Source of the DNA: Cricetomys ansorgei
Taxonomy: Eukaryota; Chordata; Mammalia; Rodentia; Nesomyidae
Assembly (NCBI GenBank): GCA_026225945.1
Contig: JAMJFZ010003746.1
Coordinates: forward strand, 5,320,501 to 5,384,500
Length of the DNA: 64,000 nucleotides
Reading direction: 5' to 3'
Shown here piece after piece: positions 56,110-64,000 of the stretch. Below the pieces are notes generated by a model, which was not told where the DNA came from, made no database searches, and was given only the letters and a program-made list of their open reading frames with translations. Position 1 is the stretch's first letter. The number at the start of each line of letters is the position of its first letter. A program made the position numbers and the translations under genes.

Positions 56110-56735
56110 CCTTTGTGCCATGCAAAAAGAAGCCTCTTTGTTGAGCGGTGAGAGCTGTACTTACCTATGGGTATAAGCATTTAGATGGCAGTTGAACCTA
56201 CACTACTTCAGTAATGTGGTAGTAGTGGGTTCTCCTCTAGGGCCTTTGACCTCTCCAGCCATAGGTTCTTGGCTAGATTTACAGTGCCAGATATGAGTTC
56301 CCTCCCACTGAGTGGACTTATGTTCAATTAGACAGCTGTTGGTTACCTCCAAGATAGAAATGCCACTAACGCACCACGGGGCTATCTTGCTGCTCTGGTC
56401 AGTGTTGTAGTTCTCAGGCTTTACAGCTGGGTAGGACTATTGATAACTTACCCCACTTGGCAGCTTGTATAACACCTTCTGACACTAAAAGAGCTAGCCC
56501 TCAGGGAGGGCTTCTAGGTCAGTGCCAAGATGATTTCTTCAAGTCTTGTGTCTGAAGTGTGTGATGTCTTCAGCAATAGGGTCTTACTGTCATGTTCTGG
56601 CAAGCCACCAAGAGCAATGACAATAGCCTGTACCATTTGGGGGTCTCTTGAATTCTCCCTGACCAACAACTTGAAGGAAGGTTTCCCTTGCTTGGCACTG
56701 AGGTTTTTGTTAGATAGTTTGTGGGGTAACTTCAA
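56110..56735 (-). repeat. Rodent L1-associated fragment
   Basis: Segments such as CTCTCCAGCCATAGGTTCTT, AGTTCCCTCCCACTGAGTGG and TTCAGCAATAGGGTCTTACT match a very common rodent L1-derived repeat that I recognise in this orientation. The short open frames are not intact L1 ORFs. Confidence 0.55.
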
Positions 56736-56736
56736 G

Positions 56737-56742
56737 ACAGAC

Positions 56743-56787
<45 letters not shown>
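56737..56787. repeat. (GATA)n microsatellite
   Basis: About 50 bp of GATA repeats, preceded by GACA units. Confidence 0.92.
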
Positions 56788-57074
56788 TCATGAGGGGATA
56801 TATATATATGCTATATTTTAAAATTATAAAACAGATCTCTATGGCTTTTGCGAACATCCTTAGTGTTATTTGTCCCTCTCCCCCCTCTTCCTCCACATCA
56901 TCCTCCCTCCCCCTCACTAGTTTTGTCCTCCTTCTGCTTTCCCTCTTTCCTCCTTCACAGCACCTGTGTCCTGCTGTTCCCCTACTGCGTCACTCCCCCC
57001 GGTCTCTTTTTACTTTACTGGCTTCTACAGTTACTCCAAGTTATACAGTCCAGCCCAACATGGGAGGTGTATAA
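56788..57074. other. Pyrimidine-rich non-coding stretch
   Basis: CT-rich sequence (TCCCTCTCCCCCCTCTTCC) may belong to the surrounding L1 material. No gene seen. Confidence 0.4.
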
Positions 57075-57423
57075 CAACCCCTACACCTAACACTCAGGGA
57101 ACACGGTGGAAAGACCGTGAGAGCCTAAGGATAAGGACCGCAAGGTAGTATCTTGGACAGGACTGGACAGGACATGCTGCATTCGTGAACTTGCAACAAT
57201 ACGGCTTCCTGCATCAGACCACAAAGACCACACCAATTGCTGTGCTGTACCAACGTTTAAGGAAGAAGGTAGCCACAAGGTACTACCCCCAGAAGAGCTA
57301 CAGGCCGCCGATGGCTGCCGACAGAGGGGGAACAAGCTCTTTTCAGGGACAAGAATCCAATTCTAAATGATCAGCCCTAAACACATGCCAATAAGGGCAA
57401 CACTAGTTGGATTCTGTACGGTG

Positions 57424-57464
<41 letters not shown>

Positions 57465-57720
57465 CAATAATTACAAGACTTGATGTTGCGGTGTATGCCT
57501 TTAATCCTAGTGCTTGGGAGGCAGATGCAGATGATGTCTGTGAGTTCCAGGCCACTCAGGACTCCTTAGTGAGTCCCTATCTCAAAATGACAACTATAAC
57601 AAGAACAATAATTCCAAAGTAGAAGTCATGAGATTGAGAGGGGCTGGAAGAACTTGGGGGGAGCTAGAGGGAAAACAAAAGTTAGATCTGATATAATTAC
57701 AGGTTACTCATGTATGGATT
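57075..57720 (+). repeat. Rodent L1 3' end with nested GT tract and B1
   Basis: ACTCAGGGAACACGGTGGAA, ATGATCAGCCCTAAACACAT and AGGGGCTGGAAGAACTTGGG match a rodent L1 3' UTR. A (GT)n tract (57427-57460) and a B1 (+) (57481-57600) lie inside it. Confidence 0.7.
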
Positions 57721-57739
57721 CCTCAAATTTTTAAGTCAA

Positions 57740-58251
57740 TATTTAGGGGGTTGGAAAGATGGCTCAGTGATTAGGAGTGAGTTCCGTTCCTACAGAAGAG
57801 CCTAGTTCAGTTCTCAGCACCCACACCAGGCAGCTCACAATACCTGGAACTCCAGAACCAGGAGCTCTGATGCCCTCTCTGGCCTCCCTGGGCACTTGCA
57901 CTCATATTCACATACCCCGAGCAGACACACACAGACACATAATTTTAAACTAAATTGAATTAAAAGATGGCACACACCTGTAGTCCCAGCACTCAGGAAT
58001 ATCTCTGTGAATTTGAGGCTAGCCTGGTCTATATAGTGAGTTCCAGGCCACCCAGGGCTACCTAGTAAGACTGTCTCAAAAAAGAAGAAAGAAAAGTTAA
58101 TTTGGGGTGCCAAAAAGACAATTAAGCTGTTTAGAGCTCTTGTAAGTCTTCCAGGTAACCTGAGTTCATTTCCCAGGATTCACAATGGGTTGACCACAAG
58201 CCTATGAAACCAGCTCTACAAGATGCCGTTGACTTCTTCCGGCCTCCATGG

Positions 58252-58286
<35 letters not shown>

Positions 58287-58665
58287 AAAAGAAAGAAAAA
58301 ACAGCTAAAAGTTAATATTTAGGATTGTCAGGATAGCTAAGCAGGTAAAAGTGCTTGCTGCTAAGCCTGACAACCTGAGTTTGACCCCAGGACCCACGTG
58401 GTGGAAGGAAGAACAGACTCCACAAGTTGCCCTCTGACCTCCGCTCATGCGCTCTGGGATGTAAGCACATGTGCACTGGCATAAAGTAAATAATAATAAT
58501 TTGTTTTGTTTTGTTTTGTTTTTTGAGACAGAGTTTCTCTGTGTAGCCCTGGCTGTCCCGGAACTCACTCTGTAGACCAGGCTGGCCTCGAACTCACAGA
58601 GATCCGCCTGCCTCCACCTCTCAAGTGCTAGGATGAAAGGCGCACACTACCACTGCCTGGCCTTT
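57740..58665. repeat. SINE cluster: B3, B1, B3, B3 and B1 (-)
   Basis: B3 (+) at 57740-57945, B1 (+) at 57960-58085, B3 (+) at 58095-58285 with (CA)n at 58254-58283, B3 (+) at 58320-58490, and a well-preserved B1 (-) at 58500-58662. Confidence 0.8.
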
Positions 58666-58667
58666 GG

Positions 58668-59005
58668 ATACTTTTTGAAATGTCTATATCCTAGGTATTA
58701 GTGCCCTGTTAGGTGTCTAGCTGATAAAGACTTCCTTCCATTCTGTAGTCTCCCTCTTTTCTAAGCTGATTATTTCCTTTGCCATGCAGAAGCTTATTGA
58801 TTTTAATTTACAACTTTTCGATGTTCTGAATCAGGGAGGATCTTACACTGTGAAGCAGGCTGGCTCGAAACTCACTATGTAGCCCAGGGTAGCTTCAAAC
58901 TCTCTGTGATCCTCTTGCCTCAGCCTCCGCGCTGCTGGGATTACAGGAATTAACCACCACACTTAGCATGAAGCTTTTTAGTTTCATGTCATTTCAATTA
59001 AAAAT
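58668..59005 (-). repeat. L1 ORF2 fragment interrupted by a B1
   Basis: TTAGTGCCCTGTTAGGTGTC and TTTGCCATGCAGAAGCTTAT match L1 ORF2 read in reverse. A minus-strand B1 (58835-58970) is inserted. Confidence 0.6.
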
Positions 59006-59855
59006 TCATTTTTTTCTTTTAATACAGCCTCACTGGCCTTGAACTCAACACGTGGCTGATTGAACTCTCCAGCCCCTGCCTCCAGCTGCTCGTAGACCTA
59101 AGCTTTTGATAAATACCTGTTTACAGTTCTCTCATCTTTGAAACGTCCTGAGCAGCCCAACAGTAAAAGCTGAGTAATTCTGGTACATGTTTAGAGGGCT
59201 GTCCCTCATCTTTTCATACCCCAGAGGGATGCAGTTACCTCCTTGGCAGTAAAGTGAGAAAAACAAAAATTGGGGAATGCAGAAGTTGAAGCAATCCAAA
59301 AAACCACACTTTCACCCACACAAAACCCTTTTTGGATCCCTTTAAAAACAACCAAGTATCATGTTGAGCAATCTAGTTGGTGTCCAAAAATAGTGGCCTG
59401 GGGGGTCGTGTCTGAGTGTGCTGGCTCTCAGACACAGGAATGTAGGCCCTAGAGACTTCCCAGGGGCCGCCAGCCCCTCGTGCTGGCCATATCGAAACCT
59501 CACCTGTGCTTCTCATAGGGAAGGCTAGGTGGTAAACTCCAGATGGCCAAAACTTAGCTCAGCCGCAAGCATCACAATTTCCAAGTCACGGTATTCTTGT
59601 TAAAAACAATGTGACCAGGTTGGGCTGCGGTTTTTCGATAGAAGTTAATGAGGGACGAGGGAAGTTAATGAAGAAAATAAAAGTGTAATGAAACTCTATA
59701 AAATTGTTTTGCAGCTGTACCGCTTCCAAATCCCCAGGACTGGAAAATGCTCTTGTAATTAAGCAAGATCTCTTTCCTTCCTTTAGAAGAAGGTGAACCA
59801 AACAAGAGAATTCCGCTTTCTAAGAAGCGTAGGGTTTTGTATTCATACCTATTGC
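59006..59855. other. Mostly unique non-coding stretch
   Basis: A degenerate B1-like piece is at 59025-59100. The rest is unique with no exon recognised. Confidence 0.45.
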
Positions 59856-60270
59856 ATTGGTGTGGTGTGTGTGTGTGAGCGTGGGCGTGCGTGTGCTACC
59901 TACCGCACGTGTGTGGAGGTCAGAAGACGACTCGCTGGAGTCAGTTCTCTCCTTCCACCCTGGGTTCTAGGGATTGACCTCAGGTGGACAGGTTTGCATG
60001 GCAAGCACGACCCGCGGAGTCATCTCACTGGCCTAAAAAATGCTTTTAACTCTGAACAAACACACATATTAATCTAAGGATTTTTACAGTCTTATGTAAG
60101 TTATTTCGCTCTTGGCTTCATTGGGAAGTTTTCCGTAAGCTGGGTGAGGTGTCAAACGACTCTAGTCCCAGCACTCTGGAAGCCAAGACCAGAGGTCGCT
60201 TTGAACCCAGAGCCAGCCTGGGCAGCATAGTGAGGCTTTGTCTCAAAAAGAAAGAAAGAAAAAAGATGAA
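59856..60270. repeat. B3 (-) and B1 (+) SINEs
   Basis: B3 (-) at 59856-60032 ending TCATCTCACTGGCC. B1 (+) at 60135-60262 with a (GAAA)n tail. Confidence 0.75.
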
Positions 60271-60604
60271 ACCACTTCTCATTTTTCTGTCATTACTGCC
60301 TTGTTGTGAGCCACCATTCCCACCAGCGAAATCACTAAGTTGCTAAAGCATGAAACGCAGATCCTCACAGTCCTGTCTCAGCTCTTGCTTCAAGGGATGG
60401 GAAGCTTTGCTACTCAGACTCCGAGTACTGAAGATAGCATGCTTACAGGTCCACGGGCGGCAGCTCAATAAATACAGTGCTTTTCCCAAGTGCGTAGACC
60501 AGCTCCAGAACTCAAGACTCTGTCTTCAGACACTTCACTGGGTTCAATTCTCTGCATCGTTCTCTAGGAATTCTGTGACCTGTCCTTTGCGTTTATTAAA
60601 GTCT
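60271..60604. other. Unique non-coding stretch
   Basis: One 90-codon frame (60350-60622) crosses it but runs into the next SINE and shows no domain. No gene called. Confidence 0.5.
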
Positions 60605-61235
60605 CAGGGCTGGAGAGATTAAGAACATATAATGCTCTTTCAGAAGACCTAAACTTGATTCCACATGGGGTGGATCATTGCCACCTGTAATGCCAGCTGC
60701 GGATCTGACACCCTCTTCCGGCCTTCGTGGGTACCTGCACTCCTGTGCATATACCCACAGTCAGGCATGTAGCTTTCAAAAAGTGAATCTTTAAAAATAA
60801 ATAAGTGGTGGCTAGAGGGATGACTCAGCAGTCTAGAGCACTGACTGCTTTTCCAGAAGACTCAGGTTCAAGTCCTAGCACCCACATGGTGCCTCACAAC
60901 CATCAGTAACTCTAGTGCCAGGGGGTCCAACACTCTAGTCTGGCCTCGGAGACAACCAAACACAAACATGGTACACAGACATACATGTAGGCAAAACACC
61001 CATACACATAAACACCCATACACATAAAATAATAATAGTAAGCCTTATCAAGCCGGACAGTGGTGGCACACAACTTTAATCTCAGCACTCAGGAGGCAGA
61101 GGGAGGCAGATCTCTTCGAGTTTGAGGCCAGCCTGGTCTACAGAGTGAGTTCCAGTATAGCCAGGGCTACAACAGAGAAATCCTGCTTCAAAAAAGCAAA
61201 CTGAATGAATGAATGAACAAATAAATAAATAAATA
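60605..61235 (+). repeat. Two B3 and one B1 SINE
   Basis: B3 at 60605-60800, B3 at 60808-61040 (with GCAAAACACCCATACACAT duplicated in part), and B1 at 61052-61195. Confidence 0.8.
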
Positions 61236-61904
61236 GACCTTATCCATCCATTGAGGTCTACTTGAAGCACCATGTCAGGAAATCTTCAATGATGACTTAT
61301 TTGCAGTTATTCCCTGATTCTTCTGACCCGATCTCACAAAGTGAATGTGTCCTGCTGTGGCTTTGAACCAGAGGATAAGAGAGCTCTGTAAGTAATATTC
61401 ATCCCCCATCTCTGCCCACCCCCCAATACCAATAGGGTATCTTAGAGTAGCTTCAAACTCTCTATCCTCCTGCCTCAGTTTCCCAAGTGGGGAGATTACA
61501 GATGCCTGCTGCCACACCCAGCTAGGACTCCCCATCTCTATGAGGATTCCCCTACTTCACAGCTGTTCTGTAGATGAGAGAACAGTAGGAGCTGACATGC
61601 TGGTGCATCCTTCTAACCGAGGGTCAACTTCAACCACACAGTGAGTCTGATGCCAGCTTGGGCTACACAGACCCTGTCTCAAGGTTAAACAGAAATGAAA
61701 ACAACAGCAGTCAAAAGCGTTGACTCCCTGAGCGCGTGGCTCAAAACCACCCGTGTCCTGCTGAAATCTTCCTGGAACCCACGCTTTACGTTTAAAATCT
61801 GCAGAATGCTGTGTTACAGACCATATTCCTAGGTTCCTGGTGTGGGCCTACTCTGCAGACAGCGAAAAATAAAGTGTTGAAATTGTCCTTTTAAATATTT
61901 TTTA
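61236..61904. other. Unique sequence with degenerate B1 pieces
   Basis: Degenerate B1 (-) at 61430-61525 and B1 (+) at 61590-61690. No gene seen. Confidence 0.5.
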
Positions 61905-62400
61905 TTTTAGTGCATGCACGCGTGTGCGTGCGTGCGTGCGTGTGTGTGTGTTTGTATAGATGCACACACACCACAGCACATGTGTGAAGGCCAGAAGATG
62001 ACTCTCGGGAGTTAGTATTCTCCTTCTACCTTGTTGAGTTGGGGGTCTGTCCTGCTTCTGTTGTACTTCGTGCTCCAGGATAGCTTAGCCTGAGAGCTTC
62101 CTGCAAGTCTCCTGAATCCACCTCCAGCTCTGGGAATGGAGTTCTGCAGTTACAGATGCATGCCACCACATTCACTGTTTTTATATGGATTTGGGAGATT
62201 GGATTCAGGTTGTCAGGCTCACAAACCAAGTGTTTTTTACCTGCTGAACCATCTTGCCAGCCCCAAATGGTGTGTGTGTGTGTGTGTGTGTGTGCGTGTG
62301 TGTGTGCACATGCCTGTGTGTGTCCACATCAGTGTTGAGGACCCAGGGCCTCCAATCTCCTAGAGAAAAGCTCTTCCATAGAACTACGTTCCCAGGCCCC
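61905..62400 (-). repeat. Composite B3/B1 SINE, (GT)n and ID
   Basis: A long minus-strand composite (61905-62262) starts with a GT/CG-rich tract and ends CTGAACCATCTTGCCAGCCC. A (GT)n tract is at 62270-62320 and an ID-like element (-) at 62330-62400. Confidence 0.65.
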
Positions 62401-62774
62401 CACACAACTATTTAAAAAATCAAAATAATGTCTACCTTGATGCTTTTGGCTCTCGGAAGGTACAGCACGCTTTTGTGAACTCCTTGGCTGTTCCCATGGG
62501 CTCCAATTGAGGCAACCCCCAAGATACGCATCCCCAGTGTTGAGAGCTTAGGGCTAGGTGAACTAATGCACCTTGAGCTTTGAGGTGCATGACTCCTTTT
62601 AGCTTTGTCTTCTAATGTCGTTTATTTTATACTGCCATTTAAACATCTAATCTAGTTTCAAAGCCTCTAATAACATTACCCACTGCCTGAAGAGCACAAT
62701 GCACATCACCAGTGTACACCCATGAGCGTAGCAGCAGGAATATCATCACTCAGACTTATCAAAGGAGATCTTGG
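62401..62774. other. Unique non-coding stretch
   Basis: No gene or repeat recognised. Confidence 0.5.
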
Positions 62775-62870
62775 GTTAGGGGTGTCTGTAGCTCGTTGAG
62801 AGAATACTTTTCTGACATGTGTAAGGCCTGGAGTTTGACTCCCAGCATTGCAAAATTTTAAATAATAATA
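62775..62870 (+). repeat. ID element
   Basis: GGGTTAGGGGTGTCTGTAGC, then GTTTGACTCCCAGCATTGC with A-rich tail. Confidence 0.65.
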
Positions 62871-62879
62871 AACAAAGGA

Positions 62880-63890
62880 GACCTTTCCATTTGCGACCAG
62901 ATGATCTGGAGAACAACTGGCTGAAGGAACTAAGAAAGATACAGGAAAAAAACAAAGCTACACAATCTCACCTCTATGTGGAATCTTAAAAGTCAATATA
63001 GAGAAGCAAACAGTAGAAGTGTGTCTACCAGGGACTGGTGGGTGTGGGGGAAATGGAGAATAAAAAATACAGGGTTCCAGGAGGCAGAGGTTGGCAGATC
63101 TCTGTGGGTTGGAGGCCAGCCAGGACGATACAGTGAGACCCTCAAAAACAAGCAACAAACGCACAAAGTTGCGGGTGCGTCGGATGAAAGTCTAGAGAGC
63201 CGGTGTCGGAGACGGTGCCTGGAGTAACGAATACTACTGTACGCTGGCAAGAGGCGACGACACATTCACCAACTTCACTGTAGCAACCACTTTTGATATG
63301 GATATGCGTCTCAAATACTACATACTTTAGGCATATACGATTTTACCTGAACAAGGTTAATAACGTGAAAATAAAAACACAACATGAACACGAACAAAGA
63401 CCTGAATTCAATCCCGAGCATCCAAACACCGATGTGATCGATGGCTAGGTATGCATCAGGAAGAACAGGCAATGGGCTCAGTATTTGTCACCCACAGTAG
63501 CCTGGGTGCTGCCACTCAGTGTTCATCAGCAGGTGAATGTGCCAGCAAAACACGGTAAGGAGTGGAATTCTGATACTTGGGCTAACATGAGTGACTCTTG
63601 AAGACGTGCAAAAGCAGCCACCCACACTGTGCAAGGCCCATTTGGGCTACATATCGAATCTTTCTTGAAGACAAACAGAGAACAAACGGGGGGGGTGGAT
63701 AGAAAGGAAGGAGAGAAAGAAGAGAAAAGGAAAAGAAAAAAAGCAATGACACAAGCGTCATGGCTTCCAGCTGTATAGGCAGGAAGTAGGTTAGAGACGG
63801 CTAGGGCTGGGGAATACGAGATAGTTGGTGCTTGTTTAACTGTTATATACACTTTTTATTTTTGCTGCAATAAAACCTTTAGAGTGAGGG
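62880..63890 (+). repeat. Old L1M 3' end remnants with nested B1
   Basis: ACACAATCTCACCTCTATGT, then GGAATCTTAAAAGTC, is the L1M 3' UTR signature. TTTAGGCATATACGATTTTA near 63327 and CATCAGCAGGTGAATGTGCC near 63524 are further L1M-like pieces. A B1 (+) (63066-63145) is inserted. Confidence 0.6.
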
Positions 63891-63894
63891 CTGG

Positions 63895-64000
63895 AGAGAT
63901 GGCTCAGCCACTAAGAGCACGTAGGACTCTAGCAGCGGACCCAAGTTCAGCTCCCAGCACCCACATCAGGCAGCTCACAACTGCCTGTAACACCAGAGAA
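63895..64000 (+). repeat. B3 SINE cut by the window end
   Basis: GGCTGGAGAGATGGCTCAGC through CAGGCAGCTCACAACTGCCT. The 3' part lies outside the window. Confidence 0.9.

Noticed and set aside
43317..64000. Exons of Aicda
   Set aside because: Aicda is the expected 3' neighbour, so I looked for its start exon and the zinc-binding deaminase motif exon. Neither is visible; the gene probably begins beyond the window.

Overview
The window is mammalian nuclear DNA from a muroid rodent. The main evidence is the dense carpet of rodent SINEs (B1, B2/B3-type and ID elements) together with rodent LINE-1 3' ends, a URR1-type hAT element and old mammalian repeats (MIR, MER5, L1M). There are no operons, prokaryotic signals or CRISPR arrays. 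The one protein-coding gene I can support differs at many positions from mouse Mfap5 as I remember it. I therefore favour a non-Mus muroid, possibly a cricetid, but the sequence alone does not settle the species.

That gene is Mfap5 (microfibril-associated protein 5, MAGP-2) on the + strand. I rebuilt nine coding exons between 30907 and 43316, all with GT-AG introns. They join into 501 nt, a 166-residue secreted protein with a signal peptide, an RGD integrin motif, an acidic Ser/Thr-rich segment with one N-glycosylation sequon, and an eight-cysteine matrix-binding domain. A non-coding first exon is proposed to end at 30296, with a TATA-less promoter just upstream, and a likely 3' end lies near 43.5 kb.

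Layout: 1-29.9 kb is the 5' intergenic region. It contains SINE clusters, two giant CA/GT-type arrays (14.7-15.3 and 21.5-22.4 kb), a pair of same-family solo LTRs in opposite orientations (11.6-12.1 and 26.6-27.1 kb), an unidentified LTR-like block (28.0-28.8 kb) and a few unique blocks that could be regulatory. 29.9-43.8 kb holds Mfap5. 43.8-64 kb is the 3' intergenic region, with more SINEs, a third solo LTR of a different type (47.2-47.6 kb, 6-bp target duplication), long polypyrimidine tracts, L1 fragments of several ages and several unique blocks. In human and mouse, Rimklb lies on the 5' side of Mfap5 and Aicda on the 3' side. I saw no exon of either here, but unique blocks at 44-60 kb lie where distal Aicda control elements would be expected.

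I do not see a previously undescribed biological system. The observations most worth checking are the in-frame microexon architecture around the split RGD codon, the inverted LTR pair, the solo LTR at 47.2 kb, and the unique blocks with clustered transcription-factor motifs.
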